A stretch of DNA of 64,000 nt, from positions 60,590,088 through 60,654,087 of the forward strand of contig CM038040.1 in assembly GCA_021397845.1 (NCBI GenBank), written 5' to 3'. This document shows, one piece after another, positions 1-9,440 of the stretch. A model generated the notes under the pieces. The model had not been told where the DNA came from and ran no database searches. It saw only the letters and a list, made by a program, of their open reading frames with translations. This DNA is from Areca catechu. Taxonomy: Eukaryota > Streptophyta > Magnoliopsida > Arecales > Arecaceae. The position numbers and the translations under genes were made by a program. How positions within the stretch are numbered: the stretch's first letter is position 1; the number at the start of each line of letters is the position of its first letter.

Positions 1-985
1 GAATTGAAGTGGCTAACCTAGGGTTTTGGGGTTGGAGATCTCACACCTCCTAAGGTTCCTAGGGAAACCGGATTTACTCCCACACGGAGCTCAACACCTG
101 AATACAAGTGCGGAAGAGAGAAACACAAAGTTTCTCACACAGAAATTGATTTCATTCGTCATTAAATTCAAGAGTTACATAGAGTTGAATATATAGACAT
201 AACAAAGAAATAAAATTTTATACATTTCCATGTGGGACTAATAGGACTAACCCACACTTTAGGCATCAAATTCTCTTCCCAAGACTCCTTCCATGAGTGG
301 GCAGCCCAAAAACTCCAAGAAAACTTGAAAATCAGCTCCAAATGGCAGGTTATGGGGGTGTCTCCTAGTATCTCTCCATGAATCAAGGATTTTCCCTTCA
401 TGGTTTGGCTCATTTGGACACCTCCTAGTCTTGCTCCACAAGTTTAGGCTTCTTCCTTTCATGGCTTTGGCACTTTTGGAAACTTTTGGGAACCTCCTTG
501 AATTCCTTCCCAAGACATGCTCTCTTCCCTTTTATAACTTGGATTTTTATGGAATATTGTGGGGCACCTCCTTGATCCTCTCTTCAAGAAAAACTCTTGC
601 CATCCTGGCTTGGGTTTATTTCTTGTGGTGTAGGGACCAAAGACACTGGATGGAGATGTGGCGCCTCCTGGACTCTGGCATGTGGCTGGGAGTGTGGCGC
701 CCACTTGCTTAGGCCTGGGAAAAAAAATGTGGCACCCTCGACCTTGACTTAACTGAAAAAAAAGTGGCACCAACCTGGAGAAGACCTAGACCACTACTAG
801 GACTTGTACTGAGTCAACATGACTCAACAAAATTTAAATTGCGGGAAATACAGACTCAAGACTAAAATTGAGTTGACCAAGTCAACCCTTATTACAAAAC
901 CAGAAAATCTTAATTCTTCGGGCAAGGTCAATCAGAGATCCAGATGGAGCCCTGAAGTCTTCTTCTGAGTCTGGTACCCGCACCA
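1..985 (-). mobile_element. Truncated LTR, TG...CACCA terminal type, cut by the window edge
   Basis: The right end reads ctggtacccgcacca, matching the ends of the solo LTRs at 54097 (ggtgtccgcacca) and 61299 (ggtgcccccacca). On the minus strand this is an LTR start of the form TGGTG. It contains the usual body of this family: a stretch resembling ttcattcgtcattaaattc (the reverse of a leader near aatgaa) and U3-like sequence towards 700-950. No primer site is visible, so it may be a solo LTR or the 3' LTR of an element whose remainder lies left of the window. The left end and TSD are not available. Small ORFs in it look like chance frames. Confidence 0.6.
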
Positions 986-992
986 ATCGATT

Positions 993-1158
993 CCCATGTC
1001 CAGCGAGGAAAGCCGAGAGCCTCAGCACCCTGCACTCATCTGTCAATCCCTAGATCCGGCGAAGAAAGCTGGGATCCCTAGTGCCTCGTACTTATTCACT
1101 GACCTCCAGGTCTGGTGAGGCAAGTCAAGAGCCTCAGTGCCCTGCACCCGTCTACTGG
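993..1158. repeat. Three degenerate ~55-bp tandem units
   Basis: Units begin near 993, 1048 and 1103. Each has the pattern of a short pyrimidine-rich start, then ccggcgaagaaagc-like sequence, then agcctcagtgccctgcac-like sequence. They diverge considerably from one another. They lie between the truncated LTR and the old coiled-coil ORF, and no coding role is visible. Confidence 0.55.
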
Positions 1159-1756
1159 GCAAAAAATATCAAAGGCCCTAAGCCCCTTCCCTCCATGTGG
1201 CCCTAAGCCCATGGGAGAAGCATGAGGCACCCCACGGCCTCACCTCTGCCAGTGGCTGGTTTTATGCTCTCGCATTCACCTACCTAATTCCAAACTAGCC
1301 TTAACCAGCTACGAGTAGGAAGGATGCAACTAGACTCCATCCGGTGCCGATACTTCTGATGATTCATCTAATTCCCATGGCACCTTGTCGTTGGATTAGA
1401 CGATGAGTATGCTCACACACATAAGGAGAAGAAAAGATGAATGCAGAAATAATGAATCGGAAGTTTCATTACTGGAAACATATTTACATATACGTGAACT
1501 TCCAGACAGGCCAGGAGTTCAACAAAACTTTTCATTACAACAAAAGAATAAAGGAAGTGGAGGTCAAAGAAGCCCTAAGTTGATCGTGGACTAGAGGACA
1601 GCATGCTACCTGCTTTAAGGGATTTCATGGTGGCTTTGATCAGTGCTCCAATCTCTGCTTCCACGATTTCTCCCATCGAGCTCCATTGAGTCGGTGCTAG
1701 AGCAATTATGGCAGTCAGGCCATTAGGGGTAGAGTTGAAGGGGTGGCCTGAATGGA
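1159..1756. other. Unassigned old repeat-derived sequence
   Basis: No terminal repeats, primer site or recognisable protein domain were found here. It lies downstream of the stop of the minus-strand coiled-coil ORF, so part of it may be that unit's 3' flank. Short ORFs on both strands show no family motif. Confidence 0.4.
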
Positions 1757-2102
1757 TTAAGCTTGGACCAGGTTGGTGGGAAGCGCCGGGGCATCCTCGG
1801 CAAGTGGCACCATGCTGGTAAGGTAGTCCTTGAGATCGACAGGCATGATGTCGTGTAGGTTAGGAAGGTGGAAGAGTTGTGCCATCTTCTTCTTGCACTC
1901 CTCAAACCCCTTCATGAATGCATCGCAAATAGCCTCCCAAGCCTCCTCCTTAAACTCGATCAAGGCTTTATACTGCCTAATGGAGTCAGCCACCTCCTTC
2001 TTCACGACCTCCATTACCATTATTGCAGTGATAGCTTTTTCCTCCGCCACTGTGGCCTGCTCCTTCGTCACGTCCAGCCGCACCTGGAGGCTCTGCACTC
2101 AT
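1757..2102 (-). pseudogene. Coiled-coil ORF of unknown function, C-terminal piece (split by gypsy-1)
   Basis: About 113 codons are open on the minus strand. The sequence is rich in Glu, Lys, Ala and Leu with heptad-like spacing (VRLDVTKEQATVAEEKA), followed by a region containing FMKGFEECKKKMAQLF. The reading frame continues, in phase, into the minus-strand piece at 26367-26513 on the far side of gypsy-1, and from there into 33783-34090 beyond gypsy-2, so these are pieces of one ancestral ORF. I do not recognise the family; repeat-associated coiled-coil ORFs of this general kind occur in plant genomes. The last codons before the stop are LVQA. The break at 2098-2102 is the TSD of gypsy-1. It could be a host gene relic or the gag-like ORF of an older transposable element. 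Confidence 0.6.
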
Positions 2103-3536
2103 TGATGCAGGCATCAGAATTAGGCAGAGGCTTTTAAACCCTCTGTGGTTATCTGACTAGAGTTATTAGAGAATTTTATTTATTTTGAGTCTTGTAATAA
2201 AGGCAAGGCCCATTTAGTCCCAAATTAGGGTTTGAGTCCTATTTTTGATGTCATTGAGTCCTATTTTGATATCATTGAGTCCTATATTTAGAGTTTCATT
2301 CATACCATTAGGGTTTTGGATCAGTCTTAGGATATGGTCAGCTTAGTTGAGCTAAGTTGGTTGAGTCAGCTCATGTTGAACCATTTATTATTTTGAGTCA
2401 TGTAATCATGTCCAGTTTTATAAAGTTAAGTCCAGTCAGAAAAGACTCAAGCATGTGAAGGACCACACCCAGTGTGCCACCTCAGCAGCCACGTGGAGTC
2501 CCAGTCACACCCTGGATTATCCCACCCTAGAAATTACTTGGAGGATCATGAAGTCGGCCCATGCATGAGGAGTTGATGTCCACAACCTAAGCACACCAAG
2601 TCCATATGTCAATGGATATATTTCAATCCCTAGATTCATGGATGCTTGCTTAGGAATGTTGTGGACCACCCCAAGTCTAAGATGGAAGTTATTTGGCACC
2701 TCTCATGGTCCCCTCTTGGCTACCCACTACCTACCATGTTTGGAGGGAATTTTGTATGGCATGAAAGTAATTTCTTCCATGTATTTAGCCCCACACTTTA
2801 GGAAGAAAGTGGGCACCCCTTTATTTCCTTGTTTTCTTTTGCTTGGGCCCTAAGTCTCCTGACTCTATATGAGAGACCCCTTTGTATTTAACCACTTATT
2901 CATGAAATAAAAAGTCTTCTTGAGTTATTTGCTTTGTATTTTGTCCTCCGTAAGGAGGGGGTGTGAGACCCGTGATTCCCAACAAGCCTCCTATGCCAAG
3001 CCTGCAAGCCTTTGATGAAGCCCTAACCTCCCTACAACCCCATCATCCTTGGACGCCCCACATCCAACCATTCCTTCCTTTCTTCTTTCAGCAATCTAAC
3101 CTATTTCTTCCATGTTTTCTAACCTTCCTTGGTGTTTTGCAGGTCCCTCAAAGTTCATGAATTTAGAATTCCATCCGACCAGCTTTTGGATCAGCAGATA
3201 GAAAGCCACGGATTCGTGGGGTCTTCGGCTTGGTCTTCCATGGTGCAATCCGGGAGCGTGGAGTGACCCCTTCATGGATTCATCATCAAATCACTATCAA
3301 GTACACCCCCTAGACTTACAAGTTATGATATTGTAGGAAAGCTAGCCCTACCGGGGCTTCCTATCCTCAGCGGTCCCTTTCTTTTCATTATTTAGGGTCT
3401 ATTTCGTGTGTATGTTTTTCTATATTTTCTCTTGCATCCCTTGCTTAGAACTTTTGCTCTAAATTTAGAATAACTAATCTTAACTCACTACTAAATAACA
3501 GTGAATTAGTTCGCATGCATAAGTTGTCCCTCATCA
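2103..3536 (+). repeat. Gypsy-1 5' LTR
   Basis: It begins tgatgcagg and ends ccctcatca, closely matching 24894-26366. A TATA-like tatatgag lies near 2866, where the 3' copy has tatataag. A polyadenylation-like aataaa follows near 2905. The short ORFs in it are not conserved between the two LTRs. Confidence 0.9.
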
Positions 3537-3538
3537 TT

Positions 3539-3550
3539 TGGTATCAGAGC
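3539..3550 (+). other. Gypsy-1 primer binding site (initiator Met-tRNA)
   Basis: TGGTATCAGAGC starts two bases after the 5' LTR end. It is the plant initiator Met-tRNA primer site used by many copia and gypsy elements, and it fixes the element's plus orientation. Confidence 0.9.
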
Positions 3551-3589
3551 CTGGTTAGGGCTTAACTTCTGCATATCATAATTCCTGTA

Positions 3590-4333
3590 TGATGCGGGAT
3601 AGATACACAGGGATGGATCGCTGGTGAGCATAGAAGTTACCAGGGATTAGGGTTTGCAGGGGTTCACACAGATTTCGCTAGAAAAACAAAGCACATAGCA
3701 ACAGGGCTCACACAGATGCCCTAGGGATCACACATATACCTTAAAATGAAGAGGAAGAGATCACACAGATACCCTGGGCTCACACAGATAACCAAATCAG
3801 GGATCACACAGAAACTCTGAGAAAAAGGGGAAGGGATCACACAGATACCTTGGGCTCATACAGATGCCCAAATCAGGGATCACACAAAAACCCTGGGATC
3901 ACATAGATCCTTCACACAGAACTCAAGAATTTTTTTATTCATCCATGGCATAAAAATACAAGGGGTGGGTATTTATAGATTCACCCTAGGGTACATGACT
4001 TGAGGGCTAAGAAATCCTGACTTATGGGTCAAGAAATCCTGGTGGACCTGGTCAACAGTGGACCTATCTTGGACTGGAGCTCTCTCTTGTGGGCTTGGCG
4101 GCATGAAAGGGTCCAAGTGCATGAAGGCCAGCTCTGGTTGGGGGGCCTGGTGAATCTCCTGGCTGCAAACTCTCCTCTTGTACAAGACCTGAATGAAAAC
4201 TACATTGACTCGATAGAGACTTGACTGGACTAAAAGACTGGACCTGCCTAAGTGGACTCAATTGGACTCAGTTGTCTCACTTTATTACATGACTCAAATA
4301 AAATAAAATAAAATGGACTTTTGGTCCCCATCA
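3590..4333 (-). repeat. Array LTR 1 (3' LTR in element orientation)
   Basis: Plus-strand ends are tgatgcggg and ggtccccatca. A minus-strand TATAAATA occupies about 3970-3977. Between about 3650 and 3920 (the transcribed leader side) is a cluster of degenerate gatcacacaga and gctcacacaga units. The internal region begins directly after it with the conserved ttctcct...gggagaactcga segment. Confidence 0.9.
3650..3920 (-). repeat. Degenerate cacacaga leader repeats in the array LTR
   Basis: Units such as gggatcacacagatacc and gggctcacacagatgcc alternate about ten times. Equivalent clusters lie in the other two LTRs near 5820-6080 and 7945-8175. They fall downstream of the minus-strand TATA box, so they would be in the R/U5 leader of the transcript. 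Confidence 0.7.
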
Positions 4334-4951
4334 TTCTCCTATAGTGGGGAGAACTCGACTCCATCGAGTCAGGCTCAACGGGGTTTGATGGAACCGAAAC
4401 TAAGCAAATCAAAGCAAAGTGGCTAGTTTAAATTTTTTTTAAAAAATTTTTTTCACCTTTTTTTTCATTTTTTTTCTTTTTCTTTCTGAATTTTTTTATA
4501 TTGGCTGCTTTGAGATCTGCACGACTTTACAATCCATGTAGCTATGATAGGTGTGCGGCTTTAAGATCTGTGCTGCTCTGAGGAGCGTGCAACATAGAAA
4601 TCGGCAAAGGAAAGGGGCAACTGCTTTCACATTCGTGCAGTGCCCCTCCTCTCCTTTCTCCTTCCTCACGGACCGAACCAGGGAGAGGAGCGATGGAGGA
4701 GTTCGCCGGCGTCGAAGCTAGGCGGAGACCGTCCGGCAGGGCGGAAGTGGAGGCGGCGGCGGTCGGCGATGGCAGCGGGGAGGGGTCTGGTGGGAGGTGG
4801 CATCATGCGAATTGCGGCATAGGAGGTCTCCACGGTTGGTGGCTGGGCGGAGCAGGGACTTCCGGCGTGCTTCGCCAGCAGTGGAGTTGGCGGCGGCCGG
4901 CGATGGCAGCAGGGGTAACAGCGTTCGGCTGGTGAGGCTCCAGCATGGGAA

Positions 4952-5470
4952 GATCTTGGTGACCTGCAGCATCTCCCGGTCGAATAGCATGTACTCCCCC
5001 GTACTGCCCTTCCAGCCGATGGCCTGCGGCGATAGCCTCGATGCAGGCCTGCTCGAAGATGAAGCCGACATGTGGCAAGCCGAGGCCGGCGGCAATAGCC
5101 TCGATGCAGGCCTGCTCGTCGGGGTCACGAAGGAGGGCAAGAGCCTCCTCGGTACCCTGCTGGTGGGGCTCATGGATGAAGTCGACGGCGACATCACCGT
5201 TGTCGATGATGCAGCCATAGAGGAAGCCATCGTGCTTGACGGTGAAGGCATGGGCAGCATCGCGATCGAAGGAGGCAGTGGAGCAGGGGGGTTTCCTGAT
5301 GGGAGACGTGGATCTGGCGAGCGATGAGGTCGTCCATGGTCATCTTGTGGCCACAGAAGCCGGCAGGGGTGAGGGGGAGAGGCGGAGGAATGGGAGGTGC
5401 CGGAGTAGGAGAGGAAGATGACGGAACCATGGGAGAGGCCAAGGGACGAGAGTGGGGCGGAGGGATCGGA
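4952..5470 (-). pseudogene. Captured NPL4-like fragment, copy A
   Basis: Three minus-strand segments in different frames align in order with plant NPL4, the ubiquitin-binding cofactor of CDC48/p97 in ER-associated degradation. At 5399-5470: DPSAPLSSLGLSHGSVIFLS (ubiquitin-like N-terminal region). At 5293-5370: TPAGFCGHKMTMDDLIARQ. At about 4952-5290: the MPN-like NPL4 region including HVGFIFEQA and GSTGEYMLFDREMLQ. Frameshifts separate them. Compared with copy B there is an extra in-frame repeat: cctcgatgcaggcctgctcg occurs at 5036 and again at 5099. The fragment is in sense with the retroelement's own transcription. Family identity rests on recognised motif strings; no alignment was run. Confidence 0.78.
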
Positions 5471-5734
5471 GAGGGGGGTGGCAAAGGTGGTGGAGACGGG
5501 ATTCACGGGCGATGGCAACAGGGTGGTTGGCACAGAGAAGAGTCGGGAAGAAGGAGATAGCTTGGTCGGGGTGGGCTCGGTCTGGGTGGGGTGCTCTGAT
5601 TGGTGGTGTGGGCGATGGTGGTGGAGGCTGGATCTATCATCGAGGCGGCGGAAGCTTTGGATGAACAAGGAGGCAGCGGAAGCTTTGGATGAACTGGTCT
5701 GGCATGGAGGATGAAGCTTACCCTAATCCTCCGT

Positions 5735-5746
5735 GCTCTGATACCA
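5735..5746 (-). other. Primer binding site of array internal region A
   Basis: Plus-strand gctctgatacca is the complement of TGGTATCAGAGC and lies two bases from the end of LTR 2. It shows that the array reads on the minus strand. The equivalent site beside LTR 3 is damaged (ccttcgatacca, about 7866-7877). Confidence 0.88.
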
Positions 5747-5748
5747 TT

Positions 5749-6499
5749 TGATGCGGGATAGATACACAGGGACGGATCACTGGTGAGCATAGAAGTCACC
5801 AGGGATTAGGGTTTGCAGGGGTTCACACAGATTCTCCTAGAAAAACAAAGCACACAGTAACATGGCTCACATAGATGCCCTAGGGATCACACAGATACCC
5901 TGAAATGTAGAGGAAGGGATCACACAGATACCCTGGGCTCACACAGATGCCTAAATCAGGATCACATAGAAACCCTGAGAAAAAGGGGAAGGGATCACAC
6001 AGATACCCTGGGCTCACATAGATGCCCAAATCATGGATTACACAAAAATCCTGGGATCACACAAATCCTTCACACAGAACTCAAGAATTTTTTTATTCAT
6101 CCATGGCATAAAAATACAAGAGCGGGTGGGATATTTATAGATTCATCCCAAGGTACATGACTTGAGGGCTAAGAAATCCTGACTTATGGGCCAAGAAATC
6201 CTGGTGGACTTGGTCAACAGTGGGCCTGTCTTGGACTGGAGCTCTCTCTCTTGTGGGCTTGGCGGCATGAAAGGGTCCAAGTGCATGAAGGCCAGCTCTG
6301 GTTTGGGGCCCTGGTAAATTTCTTGGTTGCGAACTCTCCTCTTGTACAAGACCTGAATGAAAACTACATTGACTCGACCAGAGACTTGACTGGACTAAAA
6401 GACTGGACCTGCCTAAGTGGATTCAACTGGATTCAGTTGTTTCACTTTATTACAGGACTCAAATAAAATAAAATAAAATGAACTTTCTGGTCCCCATCA
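5749..6499 (-). repeat. Array LTR 2 (shared middle LTR)
   Basis: It starts tgatgcgggatagatacacagg, almost identical to LTR 1, and ends ggtccccatca. A minus-strand TATAAATA lies at about 6132-6139. It serves as the 5' LTR of unit A and the 3' LTR of unit B, with no TSD between units. Confidence 0.9.
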
Positions 6500-7879
6500 T
6501 TTTTCTAGAGTGGGAGAACTCGACTCCGTCGAGTCAGGCTCAGCGGGGTTTGATGGAACCCAAACTAAGCAAATCAAAGCAAAGTGGCTAATTTGATTTT
6601 TTTTTTTTTTCACTTTTTTTCTTTCTTTTTTTTTCTCTGAATTTTTTTTTATATTGGGTGCTCTGAGATCTGCACGGCTTTGCAATCCATGCAGCTATGA
6701 TAGGTGTGCTGCTTTGGGATCTATGCTGCTCCGAGGAGCGTACAACACAGAAATCGGCAAACGGAGGGGCAACTACTGTATTCACGTTCGTGCAGTGCCC
6801 CTCCTCTCCTTTCTCCTTCCTCACGGACCGAACCAGGGAGAGGAGCGATGGAGGGGTTCGCCGGCGTCAAAGCTGGGCGGAGACCGTCCGGCAAGGTGAC
6901 AGTGGAGGCGGCGCCGGCCGGCGACGGTAGCGGGGAGGGGTCCGACGGGAGGCGGCGTCGCGCGGATCTACGACACAGGAGGTCTCCACGGTCGGTAACT
7001 AGGCGGAGCAGGGACTTCCAGAGTGCTTCGCCGGTGGCAGTGGAGTTGACGGCTTCCGGCGATGGCAGCAGGGTTAACGGCGTTCGGCGGTTGAGTCTCC
7101 AGCATGGGAAGATCTTGGCGGCCTGCAGCATCTCCCGGTTAGACAGCGTGTACTCCCCCGTACCGCCCTTCCAGCCGATGGCCTGCATGAAGATGAAGCC
7201 GACGCGTCGCAAGCCGAGGCTGGCGGCGATAGCCTCGATGCAGGCCTCCTCGTCGGGATCACGAAGGAGGGCAAGAGCCTCCTCGGTACCCTGCTGGGGG
7301 GGCTCGTGGATGAAGTCGATGGCGACGGCACCGTCGTCGGTGACACAGCCGTAGAGGAAGCCACCGTGCTTGACAGCGAAGGCGTGGGCAGCGTCGCGGT
7401 CGAAGGAGGCAGCGGAGCAGGGGGGTTTCCTGGGGAGGCGCGGATCTGGTGAGTGATGAGGTCGTCCATTGTCATCTTGCGGCCACAGGAGCCGGAAGGG
7501 GTGAGTGGGGAGGGGGAGGGGCGGAGGAACGGGAGGTGCCGGAGTAGGAGAGGAAGATGACGGAGCCGTGGGAGAGGCCAAGGGATAAGAGTGGGGCGGA
7601 GGGATCGGAGAGGGGGGCAGCAGAGGTGGTGGAGACGGGATTCACGGGCGATGGCAGCAGGGTGGTCGGCACAGAGAAGAGTCACGAAGAAGGAGATGGC
7701 TCGGTCGGGGTGGGCTCGGTCTTGGTGGGATGCTCTGATCGATGGTTTGGGCGATGGTGGTGGAGGCTGGATTTGTCATGGAGGCGGTGGAAGCTTTGGA
7801 TAAACAGGAAGGCTGCGGAAGCTTGGATGAACTGGTCTGGCACGGGGGATGAAGCATATCCTCATCCTTCGATACCATT
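6500..7879 (-). other. Array internal region B (non-autonomous)
   Basis: It has the same layout as region A: chromovirus C-terminal remnant next to LTR 2 (minus strand EPDSTESSSPTLEK), T-rich tract near 6598-6655, low-complexity GC-rich middle, NPL4-like stretch, then a degraded primer site at LTR 3. No retroviral enzyme is encoded. It differs from region A by many substitutions and small indels, so the two units are not a very recent duplication. Confidence 0.75.
7114..7603 (-). pseudogene. Captured NPL4-like fragment, copy B
   Basis: Motif blocks in order on the minus strand: LLSLGLSHGSVIFLSYSG (7538-7603), LTPSGSCGRKMTMDDLITHQ (within 7437-7508, other frame), then a continuous block at 7114-7407 with SFDRDAAHAFAVKHGGFLYG, DFIHEPPQQGTEEALALLRD, LGLRRVGFIF and GEYTLSNREMLQAAK. 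These are hallmark strings of the plant NPL4 MPN-like domain. Relative to the family as I know it, a short stretch is missing between the DRDAA..AF and AFAVK positions, and frames shift between blocks. After AAKIF the sequence leaves the family and becomes Pro/Ser/Arg-rich. This is the better preserved copy. It is a relic, not a functional gene. Confidence 0.85.
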
Positions 7880-8588
7880 TGATGCGGGACGAATGCACGG
7901 AGACGAATAGCTGGCGAGCATAGAAGTTACCATATTAGAATTTATACGGGTTCATACAGATTTTTTTAGAAAAATAAAGCTCACAGCGATATGGCTCACA
8001 CAAATACCCTAGGGATCACATAGATACTCTGAAATAAAGAGAAAGGGATCACACAGATATCTTGGATACACACAGATGCCCAAATCAGGGATCATATAGA
8101 AATCCTCTGGGCTCACACATATGCCCAAACCAGGATCACACAAAAACCCCGGGATCACACAAATCCTTCACACACAAGTCAAGAATTTTTTTATTCATCC
8201 ATGGTATAAAAATATAAAAGGGGATAGGGTATTTATAGATTCACCCCAAGGTACAGGGCTAAGAAATTCTGACTTATGGGCCAAGAAATCCTGGTGGACT
8301 TGGTTAATAGTGGGCCTATCTTGGACTGGAGCTCTCTCTCTTGTGGGCTTGGCGGCATGAAAGGGTCCAAGTGCATGAAGGCCAGCTCTGGTTGGGGGGC
8401 CTGGTGAATCTCTTGGCTGCGAACTCTCCTCTTGTACAAGACCTGAATGAAAACTACATTGACTCGACCAGAGACTTGACTGGACTAAAAGACTGGACCT
8501 GCCTAAGTAGACTTAACTGGACTCAGTTGTCTCACTTTATTACAGAACTCAAATAAAATAAATTAAAATGGACTTTCTGGTCCCATCA
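7880..8588 (-). repeat. Array LTR 3 (5' LTR in element orientation)
   Basis: It begins tgatgcgggacgaatgcacgg and ends ctggtcccatca, directly followed by the ctgta TSD. It is shorter and more diverged than LTRs 1 and 2. A minus-strand TATAAATA lies near 8230-8237. As the 5' LTR it would have driven transcription of the array. Confidence 0.88.
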
Positions 8589-8593
8589 CTGTA

Positions 8594-9440
8594 TATGGTC
8601 TGCTCAAATAATTGTTTCTATATATAGACATCTGATAAAAATCTGATTCTTATTTTGTTAGATTCATCATATTTGATTTCTGTTTATCAGTATTTTTTCA
8701 TAATTTATTTCGAATTATAGATTTTCTACACACCTATTTTTTACCTAGGAAATTTTTGCCCTTAATTTTAGCAAGCATAATTTCATCATGTTTAGGGTTC
8801 TTTGTATAATTATTGCCTATTTTATTTTTTTTTGCATATTTCCTACATATTAGTTAATTTCTTGCATAAGATATTTCTATTAAAAAAATACAAAAAATAT
8901 GGTAAAAATATAAAAAAATTATATTGCATCAATTAGGGTTTCATATGTGTGACATCATATGCATAAGTTACATTAAGGGTAATTTCGCTATGTCTGATCG
9001 AGGGAGGATTTGATCACCTCTCTTTAGCCCAAAACAACAATCCTTGCATTTGAACCCAAGCCTAATTGAAATCAAGTAGCAACCTAAAGCAGTTTAGGGA
9101 TACCAACAGGTCAGGTTCGAACCTTGTGAAAGACTAGTGTACCCAATGCCTCACCTATTACTGGAAGTGGATGTCTAAGACTAGAGGTCTAGAGGCAAAT
9201 GCCCTAAGTGGACTGGTGGTTACTTAATTAGGTCTTTGTGAAAGTAGGGGGGCCTCCCACCACCCCACCTCTTACCTAGCCCGTGAAAGGATTAGGTGTT
9301 GTGTTGTGTATAAGTTGAGTCGACCCATTCTGTTTGGGCTCTAGGTCTAGGAAACCGTAGTCGATTTATCCTTTGAGTCTTGCAAGTGCACTAGGTCAGG
9401 AGTCTCATATCATCCACCACACCCACAGTCAGCTGAACCC
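8594..9440 (+). other. Gypsy-1 5' leader, continued after the array
   Basis: AT-rich untranslated sequence joins, across the array, to the leader that begins at 3551. It becomes less AT-rich towards the gag start. No conserved ORF, structure or further insertion is evident. Confidence 0.6.

Larger units (their letters stand above)
4334..5748 (-). other. Array internal region A (non-autonomous)
   Basis: This GC-rich segment lies between LTR 1 and LTR 2. On the minus strand it runs from a primer site (plus-strand gctctgatacca, 5735-5746), through an NPL4-like stretch (4952-5470), a low-complexity Pro/Ser-rich frame and a T-rich plus-strand tract near 4430-4500, to a polypurine-like caggagaa-type end at LTR 1. 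Just before that end the minus strand encodes EPDSMESSSPHYRR. This resembles the extreme C-terminus of the gypsy-1 polyprotein (SEPYLTGSRSSHPGR). The 316-codon minus ORF at 4718-5668 crosses frames of the captured gene and is not itself a preserved gene. Confidence 0.75.
3590..8588 (-). mobile_element. Tandem non-autonomous LTR array (LTR-int-LTR-int-LTR) carrying NPL4-like fragments
   Basis: Three LTR copies (3590-4333, 5749-6499, 7880-8588) alternate with two related internal regions (4334-5748, 6500-7879). One perfect TSD, ctgta (3585-3589 and 8589-8593), flanks the whole unit, so it behaves as a single insertion into the leader of gypsy-1. Orientation is minus: TATAAATA boxes lie on the minus strand in each LTR, and a minus-strand primer site TGGTATCAGAGC abuts the middle LTR. 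There is no gag, RT or integrase, so movement would need proteins from another element. Each internal region holds a degraded NPL4-like segment and, next to the polypurine tract, a remnant of a chromovirus polyprotein end. Confidence 0.9.

Noticed and set aside
431..712. Short plus and minus ORFs in the first kilobase as host genes
   Set aside because: They lie inside an LTR-type sequence ending in the family terminus at 985, and show no domain or conservation.
3539..3550. TGGTATCAGAGC strings as tRNA genes
   Set aside because: Only the 12-13 bases complementary to the tRNA 3' end are present, each next to an LTR; there is no cloverleaf, so they are primer sites.
4718..5668. 316-codon minus ORF as an intact gene
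   Set aside because: It runs through low-complexity GC-rich DNA and through the NPL4-like blocks in mixed frames; NPL4 homology switches frame, so the long ORF is not the ancestral frame.
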